DNA of 33,808 nt, taken from Dehalococcoidia bacterium (GTDB taxonomy: Bacteria > Chloroflexota > Dehalococcoidia > GIF9 > AB-539-J10). The notes under the pieces are model-generated. The model searched no databases. It was not told where the DNA came from and saw only the letters and a program-made list of their open reading frames with translations. Numbering within the stretch: the stretch's first letter is position 1; each line of letters begins with the position of its first letter. This document shows, one piece after another, positions 25,985-33,658 of this stretch. Made by a program: the position numbers and the translations under genes. The stretch is from NCBI GenBank assembly GCA_007129495.1, contig SKVJ01000037.1, positions 1-33,808 on the forward strand, written 5' to 3'.

Positions 25985-27316
25985 ATGATCGTCTTGACCA
26001 GACAACTACGAATTGGTCTTTGTTTGCTGCTTGCAGTCTGCGCGATGGCCTCTCTCGCGAGTACGGCCAGAGCCCAGGCGACTGAGACCGTGGTAGTCAT
26101 CGAGGTTGAGGGAATAATCGCTCCAGTGACCGCGCAATACATCGACCGCGGCATCTCGATTGCGGAGCAGACAGGTGCCACGGCAGTGGTCATCAGATTG
26201 AATACACCGGGGGGGTTACTGGACTCAACCGAGATCATCGTAGCATCGATCCTCAACGCAGATGTGCCCGTCATCACCTATGTGAGTCCTGTAGGCGCCT
26301 GGGCCGCATCGGCAGGGACGTTTATCACCCTCGCTTCCCATGTCGCGGCCATGGGGCCCGCGACCACCATCGGTGCAGCGCACCCGGTCGCGGCTGGACA
26401 GGAACTCCCCGAAGAACAGATGCAGAAGATTACCGAATTCGCCGCGCAGTGGATCGGAACCATCGCCGAGGAAAGGGGCAGAAACGTAGAAGAGGCAATG
26501 CTCGCAGTTACCGAGAGCAAGTCCTTTTCTGCCGCTGAGGCGTTGAATGTAAATCTCATCGATATCCGTGCGGACAACCTTGAGACTCTTCTGGTGGAGG
26601 TTGACGGTTGGGAGTTCACCCTGGCAAGTGGGCAAACCGTCGTGCTGAGGACGGCAGAGGCGGCGGTTCAGACTGTCGATATGACGGCATTCGAACAATT
26701 TCTGCACGCAATCAGCGATCCGAATGTGGCCTTGATACTGCTTACCCTTGCCACTATTGGACTCATCACGGAGATTTCGAGTCCCGGCCTCATCTTTCCA
26801 GGAGTTGTGGGAGCAATAAGTCTCGTAATGGCGTTCTATTCTCTGGGTGTGCTTGACGCCTATTGGGGAGGAATCGCCCTGATCGTGCTCGCCGCCGCGC
26901 TGTTCATTGCTGAGTTCTTCACCACTTCATTCGGAGCTTTCACGGCCGCAGGTGTCGCTTCGCTGGTTTTCGGTTCGATTGTTCTGTTCAGTCAGACGCC
27001 GGGTGTCGAGGTGAGTCCCGCACTCATAGCCGGAGTTGCGATAGGAGCCGCCGCGTTCTCGGTGTTTGTACTTGGAGCAATCATTCGAGGACAGCGTCGC
27101 CAGAAGGCCACAGGTCGCGAGGGAATGATCGGCCGACCGGCCATTGTGAAGACTCCCCTGGAACCACAAGGAACCGTGCTGGCTGAAGGAGAACTCTGGT
27201 CAGCCGTAGCTGAGAATGATGAAACCATCGAGCCGGGAGAAGAGGTGGCCATTACCAGCATCAAAGGTTTCCAACTACGAGTTCGGAAAGCCACGCCCAG
27301 TAATGGGAGGGAGTGA
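25985..27316 (+). CDS. NfeD-family membrane serine protease (ClpP class)
   Basis: This is a long-form NfeD protein, a membrane-bound Ser-Lys protease that in studied members cleaves the hydrophobic C terminus of its partner stomatin/slipin. The 443-residue protein has a signal peptide (about 1-30, ending in TARA-Q) and a ClpP-fold domain with RLNTPGGLL and the catalytic Ser109 in AWAASAGT. A probable general-base lysine is Lys148. Several membrane helices lie at about 230-370, followed by a C-terminal OB-fold NfeD domain. No ribosome site precedes the ATG, which fits a leaderless start. It is followed by a small NfeD protein and a slipin, the classic partner set. Confidence 0.93.
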   Translation: MIVLTRQLRIGLCLLLAVCAMASLASTARAQATETVVVIEVEGIIAPVTAQYIDRGISIAEQTGATAVVIRLNTPGGLLDSTEIIVASILNADVPVITYVSPVGAWAASAGTFITLASHVAAMGPATTIGAAHPVAAGQELPEEQMQKITEFAAQWIGTIAEERGRNVEEAMLAVTESKSFSAAEALNVNLIDIRADNLETLLVEVDGWEFTLASGQTVVLRTAEAAVQTVDMTAFEQFLHAISDPNVALILLTLATIGLITEISSPGLIFPGVVGAISLVMAFYSLGVLDAYWGGIALIVLAAALFIAEFFTTSFGAFTAAGVASLVFGSIVLFSQTPGVEVSPALIAGVAIGAAAFSVFVLGAIIRGQRRQKATGREGMIGRPAIVKTPLEPQGTVLAEGELWSAVAENDETIEPGEEVAITSIKGFQLRVRKATPSNGRE

Positions 27317-27318
27317 CT

Positions 27319-27633
27319 ATGATTCTGGACTATTCACTGTTCACCGGTCCTGGAATCCTTCTGGGATTACTCGTGTTAGCTCTACTGGTTGTCTCCATTG
27401 TCGCGGTCGTCCGAAGCCAGCGAAGCAAGGTTACCGCGGGGCATGAGACCATTCGCGGAAAGACAGGCACGGCACGCACGGCATTGCGCCCTGAAGGGAC
27501 AGTGTTTCTGGATGGAGAACTCTGGCACGCAGAAGTTGAGGGGACACATGTCGAGGCTGGATCAAAGGTTGTCGTAACAGACACCAAGGGATTACGGCTC
27601 AAAGTCAGGAAAAAGGAGGAGTCAGATGCCTGA
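27319..27633 (+). CDS. Small NfeD-like protein
   Basis: This short protein of about 104 residues has one N-terminal membrane helix (about residues 8-28) and an OB-fold NfeD domain. The domain resembles the C-terminal domain of the preceding gene: GKTGTARTALRPEGTVFLDGELW here against a similar segment ending GTVLAEGELWSA there. The ATG at 27319 is preferred because GGGAGG lies about 8 nt upstream; a GTG at 27313 is too close to it. It overlaps the slipin start by 8 bp. It probably binds the slipin in the membrane; it has no protease domain. Confidence 0.85.
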   Translation: MILDYSLFTGPGILLGLLVLALLVVSIVAVVRSQRSKVTAGHETIRGKTGTARTALRPEGTVFLDGELWHAEVEGTHVEAGSKVVVTDTKGLRLKVRKKEESDA

Positions 27634-28399
27634 AATGGGGTGGATACTGTATCTGTTCATTGCCCTTATCGTGCTGATGGTGCTTAGTGCCGCCATCAGG
27701 ATCGTTCAGGAGTACGAAAGAGCAGGAATCTTTCGATTGGGACGATTCGTAGGATTGAGGGGACCGGGACTTGTTCTAATCATTCCTTTCATAGAGCGGG
27801 CTCGCAAGGTCGATCTTCGCGTGGTGACTATGGACGTTCCTCAGCAGGAATGCATCACCGTAGACAACGTAACGATCACCGTCGACGGTGTCATCTACTT
27901 CAGGGTGGTGGAGCCGCAGGAGTCGCTGTTGAAAGTGCTGGATTACGCCAAGGCAACTTGGCTCCTGGCCCAGACAACTCTACGGAACGTCGTCGGACAG
28001 TCACAACTCGATGATGTACTGGCTCACCGCGAGAGATTGAACGAGAAGATTCAATCTATTGTAGACGAAGGGACAAACCCCTGGGGCGTCAAAGTGAGCA
28101 TGGTGGAAATCAAGGACGTCGAACTCCCTGAGAATATGAAACGGTCGATGGCTGCGCAAGCAGCGGCTGAGCGCGACAGAAGAGCAAAAGTTGTTCACGC
28201 CGAAGGTGAATCACAGGCTGCCGAGAAGCTCGCAGGAGCAGCGAAACAGATGGCGGAAGCTCCTGGTGCACTGCAACTGCGCTACCTGCAGACGATGAGT
28301 TACATAGCGTCGGAGGGGACGAACACCATCATCTTCCCGCTGCCTATCGACATGCTCGCTGCTTTTGCGGAAAAGGCTACCAAGGACAAATCTAAATAG
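27626..28399 (+). CDS. Slipin / stomatin-like SPFH protein
   Basis: This is a membrane-anchored SPFH (band 7) protein that forms oligomers in membrane microdomains and is the usual partner of NfeD proteases. The 257-residue protein has an N-terminal membrane helix (about 5-25) and YERAGIFRLGRF. The SPFH core includes GPGLVLIIPFIERARKVDLR and TVDGVIYFRVVEP. An AAAERDRRAKVVHAEGE coiled-coil segment and a short hydrophobic C terminus follow. A strong AAGGAGG site precedes the ATG. It ends the nfeD operon, followed 20 bp later by an intrinsic terminator. Stop is TAG. Confidence 0.93.
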   Translation: MPEMGWILYLFIALIVLMVLSAAIRIVQEYERAGIFRLGRFVGLRGPGLVLIIPFIERARKVDLRVVTMDVPQQECITVDNVTITVDGVIYFRVVEPQESLLKVLDYAKATWLLAQTTLRNVVGQSQLDDVLAHRERLNEKIQSIVDEGTNPWGVKVSMVEIKDVELPENMKRSMAAQAAAERDRRAKVVHAEGESQAAEKLAGAAKQMAEAPGALQLRYLQTMSYIASEGTNTIIFPLPIDMLAAFAEKATKDKSK

Positions 28400-28418
28400 G
28401 CTGGTTGACCCGCAAGTC

Positions 28419-28454
28419 GAAGGGGGCATCCTTTCCGGATGCCCCCTTCTTTTT
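28419..28454 (+). terminator. Strong intrinsic terminator after the slipin gene
   Basis: A perfect 13-bp stem (28419-28431 with 28437-28449), a 5-nt loop and then TTTTT (28450-28454). It lies 20 bp past the slipin stop and between two convergent genes. On the opposite strand the stem is the same but the T-run is poorer, so it mainly serves the plus-strand operon. Confidence 0.93.
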
Positions 28455-28498
28455 GCTCTACATCAAAGCCGGTACGCAACGCGATACATGTGGCTAAA

Positions 28499-29428
28499 CT
28501 ACAAGACACCGCGAATCTCCGCCAGATCCTTCACCGCATGATGTCGCATAAATCGTTCCATGCCATCGATGATCTCGATCATCGCACGGGCATCAGTGAA
28601 GGTGGCGGTTCCCACCTGTACTGCAGTGGCGCCAGCCATTATGAACTCCAGTGCATCATCGGCGGTTGCGATGCCGCCGCAACCGACCACGGGAACATCG
28701 ACTGCATGGGCTACACAGTGGACCATATGCAGGATAACGGGTTTGATAGCAGGACCGGACAGACCGCCTGCCGGCCTCCCGAGCCGGAACCGGCGACGCT
28801 CGGTATCGATGGCGGTACCACGTAGCGTGTTGCTCACGCAAACCGCGTCAGCACCGGCCGCTATCACCGCCAGTGCAATCGCAACAATGTCAGTTACGTT
28901 TGGACTCAGCTTGACTATCAGTGGCAGATCGGTAACTGCCCGCACTTCACCGGTAACCTGATGCGCCATCTCAGGACTTGTACCGAACTCCAACCCTCCC
29001 TGGAGAACATTCGGACAGCTTATGTTAACTTCAATGGCAGCTACTCCAGCCACACCCTTCAGTCGTTCAACAACCTGCACGTATTCGCCTAAGGTATGTC
29101 CGGCGACATTGACGATGACGGGCACCTTCCACGTGGCCCAAACAGGCGCTTTGTCCTTAACTGCTGCCTCCACACCTATGTTCTCAAGCCCAATCGAATT
29201 AAGCAGGCCACAGCCCGTTTCCCATAGGCGGGGTTGTGGATTTCCCTCCCAGGGACAGGCGGTGATGCCTTTAGTGACCACGGCTCCGAGGCTCTCAACA
29301 GCTATAACATCTGCGTACTCGGTGCCATAGCCAAACGTCCCGGACGCAGGCATGACCGGGTTCTGCAAAGACAATCGACTGGGATTCCGAGGAGCGACAG
29401 TCACCTTGAGCGAACCGAGAGTATCCAC
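28499..29428 (-). CDS. pyrD: Dihydroorotate dehydrogenase, class 1B catalytic subunit
   Basis: PyrD oxidises dihydroorotate to orotate in pyrimidine synthesis with FMN. The 309-residue protein has the soluble class 1 catalytic cysteine (Cys138) in EVNISCPNV, whereas class 2 enzymes use serine. It also has NPVMPASGTFGYG, VTKGIT, IVKLSPNV, and the FMN-binding VVGCGGI and GATAVQVGTA segments. This pattern matches class 1B, which normally works with an iron-sulfur/FAD partner, PyrK; no pyrK is in the window. The GTG start has a GATAAT box 9 nt upstream and no ribosome site. Stop is TAG. Confidence 0.94.
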   Translation of the reverse strand: MDTLGSLKVTVAPRNPSRLSLQNPVMPASGTFGYGTEYADVIAVESLGAVVTKGITACPWEGNPQPRLWETGCGLLNSIGLENIGVEAAVKDKAPVWATWKVPVIVNVAGHTLGEYVQVVERLKGVAGVAAIEVNISCPNVLQGGLEFGTSPEMAHQVTGEVRAVTDLPLIVKLSPNVTDIVAIALAVIAAGADAVCVSNTLRGTAIDTERRRFRLGRPAGGLSGPAIKPVILHMVHCVAHAVDVPVVGCGGIATADDALEFIMAGATAVQVGTATFTDARAMIEIIDGMERFMRHHAVKDLAEIRGVL

Positions 29429-29437
29429 TGGTCACGA

Positions 29438-29466
29438 ATTATCGCAGCAGGCCGCATGGTATGCAA
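29438..29466 (-). promoter_or_regulatory. Promoter for pyrD, predicted leaderless
   Basis: TTGCAT (29466-29461), a 17-nt spacer and GATAAT (29443-29438) on the minus strand. Nine nt separate the -10 from the GTG start codon, which places the likely transcription start at the codon itself. Confidence 0.55.
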
Positions 29467-29486
29467 CCGTGACTGAATCGGTTGCG

Positions 29487-29495
29487 TGATACAAT
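29487..29495 (+). promoter_or_regulatory. Extended -10 promoter for the rimI-like gene
   Basis: TGA followed by TACAAT (29490-29495) forms an extended -10 element. No -35 is recognisable, which is common for this class. The ATG at 29504 begins 8 nt downstream, again predicting a leaderless message. Confidence 0.5.
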
Positions 29496-29503
29496 CCCCC
29501 GAT

Positions 29504-30172
29504 ATGAAACATGCCACCTGTATGTTTCGCGCGATGAATGAGATAGATATACCTCAGGTGTATTGCATCGATCACGAGTCCTTCCCTGCCGAGTCCATGT
29601 TCCGCCCCTATTCCAGCTATAACCGCGAGATACACAATTCCATGGCGCGCTATATCGTCGGATGTGTACCTTCTATTAGACGCATGAAAGAAGTTCAGCG
29701 CTCATGGTTCAGTCGCCTCCTGGATAAAGGACCCTGGCGCTTCCCACACCCGGTCATGCCGCAGGAGCTACTGGTCGGATTCGCCGGATTCTGGGTCATG
29801 CTCGACGAGGCCCATATAATAGCCATCGCCGTCCGCGAGCGATATCGGCGGCAGGGTATCGGGGAGGGTCTTCTCCTCGCAGTAATCGACATGGCGACCA
29901 CGATGAACAACCGAATCCTGACTCTTGAGGTTAGGGAAAGCAACCATGCTGCCCAGCAGATGTACCTGAAGCACGGTTTCCGCGTGGTAGGCAGGAGACC
30001 ACGCTACTACTCCGATAACCAGGAAGATGCGGTGCTAATGAGCGTAGAGGATCTCAATGCCCCGGAGTTTCGCGAACACGTCAGACAGCAGAGAGATAGA
30101 CTACTCCGACAGGAATGCCTTGCGCGCACCATCGAACTTGGTGATGGGGCCTTCGATGAAATGCTCAGCTAG
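29504..30172 (+). CDS. RimI-like GNAT N-acetyltransferase
   Basis: This is a GNAT-fold acetyltransferase resembling RimI, which acetylates the N-terminal alanine of ribosomal protein S18. The protein has about 222 residues from the ATG at 29504; a GTG at 29486 overlaps the predicted promoter and is less likely. Family features are DIPQVYCIDHESFP, the acetyl-CoA loop RRQGIGEGLL, ESNHAAQQMYLKHGF and the RPRYYSDNQEDAVLM end block. It is longer than RimI (about 150 residues) because of an insertion between the SFP motif and the core strands and a roughly 45-residue charged C-terminal extension. The real substrate is uncertain. It is divergent from pyrD and converges on pscS, sharing a CTAG with its stop. 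Stop is TAG. Confidence 0.85.
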   Translation: MKHATCMFRAMNEIDIPQVYCIDHESFPAESMFRPYSSYNREIHNSMARYIVGCVPSIRRMKEVQRSWFSRLLDKGPWRFPHPVMPQELLVGFAGFWVMLDEAHIIAIAVRERYRRQGIGEGLLLAVIDMATTMNNRILTLEVRESNHAAQQMYLKHGFRVVGRRPRYYSDNQEDAVLMSVEDLNAPEFREHVRQQRDRLLRQECLARTIELGDGAFDEMLS

Positions 30173-31305
30173 CGGTATTTCTCCAGAATATCCTGGAATG
30201 CCTCGACTACTTGTTTCAGCTGCTCACGTGTCGCCGCAAACGTTGACAATTCAAGAGCCTTCGTTTGTCCAGGTTTGACTCCCCAGATACCTCGGGCTTC
30301 CATCTCTTTGTAGAGATAGTAGCCCCGCTCGCGCACTCGTTGAGAGATGTCATACAGCGCAGTAGTCTCAAACACCATAAGATCATGTCGGTGCGGCTTC
30401 TCTCCCAGTTGTCTGAAGCCGATCTCTTCCATAGCCGCTGAGAACCATTGCGCTTTTGCAACCTGTTCATCCCAGTGCTGGACCCGCTCAACGACCGAAG
30501 GGAATGAAGCCATCAGCGTCACCAGGGGCACCCCACGAACAGTACACCCAAGACACTCCACCTCCTTGGTCTTATGGAGAGACGATCTGCGTAGGACGAC
30601 CTCCTCCCACCTCGCTTTCATTCCGAGCACTCCAGAAGGGCCGGCTGAAGCCATGCTCTTGTGCCCACTTCCTACAATGAAATCCGCATGAAGCTCACTC
30701 ATGCGAACCGGCATACGCCCGACGCAATACGCGCCGTTCACCAGATACGGAATGCCAAGAGACTCGGCGATTTCGCCCACACGGGGTGCATCGGCGAGGT
30801 TGCCAAATCGACCATCAGGGTAGGTAAGAATCACAAGCGCCACCTTATGTTGTTTGCTCAGGGCAACGTCGAACCCCTCGGCATCAACCGTGTACTCAGG
30901 GTACCCGGAATTCGGAACTGTCACGAGTTCTACCTCGGCCCTCTCGGCAGCAACCGCAGTGCTGTAGTGCCGGTTTCCATCGACCACAACCACATCACCC
31001 GGCTTTGTCAACGAATGGAGGACCATGAATACCCCATCACGGGCACCGTACGTCAGGGTTGCGCGCTCGCTGCCAAGAAATTCCGGCAGCATCTCGTTCA
31101 CAAACTGGCGAACGGGCGGATTGGCAATGTCCGTGAGACGTCCCTGACAGAAATCACAGACGGAATACCCGTCCCCAAACTCCACCAACGCACGACGTGC
31201 AGCATCCGTAAGAAGGCTACCTGTCTGTAGCGGCATGATGTTGATCATGTCCCGGTGGGGACGGGCCAGCGTCGTCAATCGTTCGAGGTCAGCTGGTTGC
31301 GGCAC
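30169..31305 (-). CDS. pscS: Sep-tRNA:Cys-tRNA synthase (SepCysS)
   Basis: SepCysS is a PLP enzyme that converts phosphoserine attached to tRNA-Cys into cysteine, with a sulfur donor. The 378-residue protein has the family opening INIMPLQTG, the two catalytic-type cysteines in YSVCDFC (Cys50, Cys53), RLTDI, TYGARDG, NGAYCVGRMPV, the PLP lysine (Lys216) in GSGHKSMA and a third conserved cysteine in CLGCTVRG (Cys254). The GTG start is backed by a GGAGGGAG site. It overlaps the end of sepS by 17 bp, so the two enzymes of the pathway are co-translated. No SepCysE-like domain is evident at either end. It could be taken for a generic class V aminotransferase, but the cysteine pattern and partner gene make SepCysS clear. 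Stop is TAG. Confidence 0.93.
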   Translation of the reverse strand: MPQPADLERLTTLARPHRDMINIMPLQTGSLLTDAARRALVEFGDGYSVCDFCQGRLTDIANPPVRQFVNEMLPEFLGSERATLTYGARDGVFMVLHSLTKPGDVVVVDGNRHYSTAVAAERAEVELVTVPNSGYPEYTVDAEGFDVALSKQHKVALVILTYPDGRFGNLADAPRVGEIAESLGIPYLVNGAYCVGRMPVRMSELHADFIVGSGHKSMASAGPSGVLGMKARWEEVVLRRSSLHKTKEVECLGCTVRGVPLVTLMASFPSVVERVQHWDEQVAKAQWFSAAMEEIGFRQLGEKPHRHDLMVFETTALYDISQRVRERGYYLYKEMEARGIWGVKPGQTKALELSTFAATREQLKQVVEAFQDILEKYR

Positions 31306-32833
31306 TGCTCCCTCCCTCCACTTGAACAGGATGAATCTCGATGGTCACGAATACACCGCCACCGATGCGGATCTTCTTCTGTTGACGTTCGATATGCTGA
31401 CGAACTGCGTCAGGCAACTCAAGGTTAAGATCCGACAGATGCCGTATCATTTTCACTTGTAGTTCACGCGGCTCCGTCGCATCTTCAGCAAGAGCGGCTG
31501 CCGCCATCGATATTGCCCTCATGTAATTGAGACCCGTGTAGGTCCCCGACGGCTGAAGGTCACTGTATATGGTGCCATCAGCCACACATAGTTCATTGAA
31601 TCCTGCTGGACCCACCAACTTCTTGCCCTCTTCCCTTTCAACAAGCTTGACTTCAACTCTGTTGTCTCGAAATGCCACGAACTCGCACGGGGCAATCTCA
31701 TCTTTGTGTTTGCGGGCACTTCCTTCAATCGCCTGTGAAATCTTCGTTCCCCGATCCGTCCTGGGCGCTGAGATGACTGAAAGCGATTCCGCAATGTCTT
31801 TGTCAGAGTATTCCACGACGGAGAACTGCGGATACACAAGTTTCCGTATATCATCAGACCCGTGCAGTATCATGGCAAGGCGCTCAATCCCCATCCCCGC
31901 ATTGAACACAGGATGACGAATATCGAAGTTCGAAAGTGCTACCGGGGAATACATACCGATGTCCGCAACCTCCAACCACTGTCCACGGTACTTGACGAAA
32001 ACCTCCTCCTCCAGACCGGGAGCATAATACTTGGAGGTTGATGCTTTTGTTTCAAACGAGGTGTCCTCGAAACCGTATTCGCGCAACACTTCAGACGTGA
32101 TGGCACGCCCCGCCTCAAGCGACATTTCGGGGTCCATGACAACGATCGAAGCTGAGTGGTGTACGCGAAGGTGATGCGCATCTTCACGCTGCTCATTCCG
32201 GTACCGTGGGCCGACAGCGAAGAGCGCGACTGGATACATGGCTCTGTCCTGCATCGCGGCCAGTGTGTGGAACCAGGTCGCCGTCATGTGGCTGCGGAGC
32301 GTCTTATCGGTTGGTACAGGTTTCAGTCCGTATAGTTCCGGAAACACCTTGTGGATGATGTCGAGTGCCTGGACATCCGTGATGTCCAAACGTTTCATCA
32401 GCGCCTCGATCAGGTCATCTGATTCGATGTCGCCGCGCTTGTATGAGCGGAGGATTGCCCCCAGTTCCTCGACATCAATCGGCCGATCCACGATCCTCTC
32501 AACCTCTTTGACGCGCTGCGCACTGACACCAATCTCCGGACGCGGTAACTGAGCAAGGTAGAATGCGCGATCGAGTATGACAAGAGCCTCGGGTCCATAT
32601 TGCTTCGTCACGTCAGAATCGGACAGGATCGTGAGATTCTCGGCTTCATCGAATCCACGTGTCAGCAGTATCTCTCGGGAACGTTGCATCAGGTCTCTTA
32701 CGGGATGAGGTCTGCCGCGCGACGGCAGTCTCACCGACGTATTTCGAGGCAACAAGGAGGCCGTAGACAACCAGGTCCCACTGAAATCAGTTTTCGCGTT
32801 TGATCGGATAGAGGAAACGTCGAAGACAGCCAT
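31289..32833 (-). CDS. sepS: O-phosphoserine-tRNA(Cys) ligase (SepRS)
   Basis: SepRS is a class II aminoacyl-tRNA synthetase that charges tRNA-Cys with O-phosphoserine; the neighbouring SepCysS then turns it into cysteine. The start is ATG at 32833, 9 nt after AGGAG; homology begins with MAVFDVSSIR. The roughly 514-residue protein has HPVRDL, TKQYGPEALVILDRAFYLAQLPRP, LRSHMTATWF (Thr184), HLRVHHSAS (Ser227, Ser229) and the class II motif 3 GMGIERLAM (arginine near 318). The Thr and two Ser positions correspond to residues that bind the phosphate in archaeal SepRS structures. The C-terminal part has CEFVAFRDN and a KKLVGPAGFNE block, as in the tRNA-binding domain. It is otherwise closest in plan to PheRS alpha, but these motifs exclude that. 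Confidence 0.94.
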   Translation of the reverse strand: MAVFDVSSIRSNAKTDFSGTWLSTASLLPRNTSVRLPSRGRPHPVRDLMQRSREILLTRGFDEAENLTILSDSDVTKQYGPEALVILDRAFYLAQLPRPEIGVSAQRVKEVERIVDRPIDVEELGAILRSYKRGDIESDDLIEALMKRLDITDVQALDIIHKVFPELYGLKPVPTDKTLRSHMTATWFHTLAAMQDRAMYPVALFAVGPRYRNEQREDAHHLRVHHSASIVVMDPEMSLEAGRAITSEVLREYGFEDTSFETKASTSKYYAPGLEEEVFVKYRGQWLEVADIGMYSPVALSNFDIRHPVFNAGMGIERLAMILHGSDDIRKLVYPQFSVVEYSDKDIAESLSVISAPRTDRGTKISQAIEGSARKHKDEIAPCEFVAFRDNRVEVKLVEREEGKKLVGPAGFNELCVADGTIYSDLQPSGTYTGLNYMRAISMAAAALAEDATEPRELQVKMIRHLSDLNLELPDAVRQHIERQQKKIRIGGGVFVTIEIHPVQVEGGSSAATS

Positions 32834-32839
32834 GCGCAT

Positions 32840-33370
32840 TCACTCCTGAGTCTCGCAGCATTCTACCAGATAGTCTCTGAGCAGAGTCAGCGCAGCAACG
32901 ACAGCTGCCTCCTTGTTAGAGACACGATCGCCAACGAAACGAAATTCGTAGGCGCGGGAATTAGAAGGCGTCGCTGTCGCGAAGTAGAAAAGCCCCACTG
33001 GCTTCGAGGCAGTACCACCTCCAGGTCCAGCAATTCCGCTGTCGGAGACACAGATATCCGCCTTCAACCGGTGGCGTCCACCTTCAGCCATCTCGCGTGC
33101 GACTTCGGCGCTTACCGCTCCGAACTGAGACAGAGTGGACGAATTCACACCAAGCAGTTCCATCTTGGCATCGTTACTGTAAGCAACGATACCCCCGGTC
33201 ACGTAGCTTGATGCTCCCGCCACATCGGTAAGTCGATCGGCAATGCGTCCGGCAGTCGCAGATTCTGCTGTAGCAATAGAGCGAATGCCTCGCCCGCTCT
33301 CACCAAGAGTCCGTTGGAGTTGAGCGATCTCACGACTCAGGCTGATTTCGGCTCTTTCAGATCGATCCAC
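32840..33370 (-). CDS. pncC: Nicotinamide-nucleotide amidase, CinA C-terminal family (PncC)
   Basis: This is a stand-alone CinA C-terminal domain, a family that deamidates nicotinamide mononucleotide for NAD recycling. The 176-residue protein has ATAESATAGRIADRLTDVAGASS, GGIVAYSNDAKMELLGV, GAVSAEVAREMAEG and SGIAGPGGGTASKPVG. The usual ESCTGG is ESATAG here and STGIAGP is SDSGIAGP, so activity is not certain. The start is GTG at 33370 with only an AAGG nearby. Its stop lies 6 bp before the chosen sepS start, so it is probably co-transcribed with the SepRS/SepCysS pair; a functional link is not obvious. It has no N-terminal MoCF-like CinA domain. Confidence 0.87.
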   Translation of the reverse strand: MDRSERAEISLSREIAQLQRTLGESGRGIRSIATAESATAGRIADRLTDVAGASSYVTGGIVAYSNDAKMELLGVNSSTLSQFGAVSAEVAREMAEGGRHRLKADICVSDSGIAGPGGGTASKPVGLFYFATATPSNSRAYEFRFVGDRVSNKEAAVVAALTLLRDYLVECCETQE

Positions 33371-33522
33371 CTTACTTCAACCCCCGTTCAGTTTGGAGCA
33401 CCACCCGCGCGGCAATCGTACGCCCAGAACGGTTGTACGTGCAACACTTCGGACCGATACGAGTGCTGGAGTGGTGCTTGCGATGGAATACCGACGGTGC
33501 TCAATTGCACAAGAAAAGGAAC

Positions 33523-33642
33523 CCCCTGGCAACGGCATATTTTCCCGGAGAGTTGCCCCTCGAGTATCGTCTGCGCTAGAGCGTTTCACTTCCGTGTTCG
33601 GGATGGGAACGGGTGGTTCCGCTCCGCTCTAGTCACCAAAGG
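33523..33642 (-). rRNA. rrf: 5S ribosomal RNA
   Basis: Read on the minus strand, this 120-nt region contains the highly conserved 5S core CACCCGUUCCCAUCCCGAAC followed by ACGGAAGU. A terminal helix pairs CCUUUGG at the 5' end with CCAGGGG at the 3' end. The complementarity continues outward (33643-33647 with 33518-33522) and is followed by TTTTCTT, so the closing helix can also serve as terminator. No 23S or 16S sequence is present on either side within the window. Confidence 0.92.
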
Positions 33643-33658
33643 GTTCCTTATGGCCGAT

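Noticed and set aside
30169-31305. Generic aminotransferase or cysteine desulfurase
   Set aside because: The CDFC pair, the CLGC cysteine and GSGHKSMA together match SepCysS, not NifS/IscS-type enzymes.
31289-32833. Phenylalanyl-tRNA synthetase alpha subunit
   Set aside because: SepRS is related to PheRS alpha, but the SHMT and HSAS phosphate-binding motifs and the C-terminal block are specific to SepRS, and SepCysS follows it.
33371-33522. tRNA gene between 5S and pncC
   Set aside because: No T-loop, D-loop or acceptor stem pairing could be assembled on either strand.
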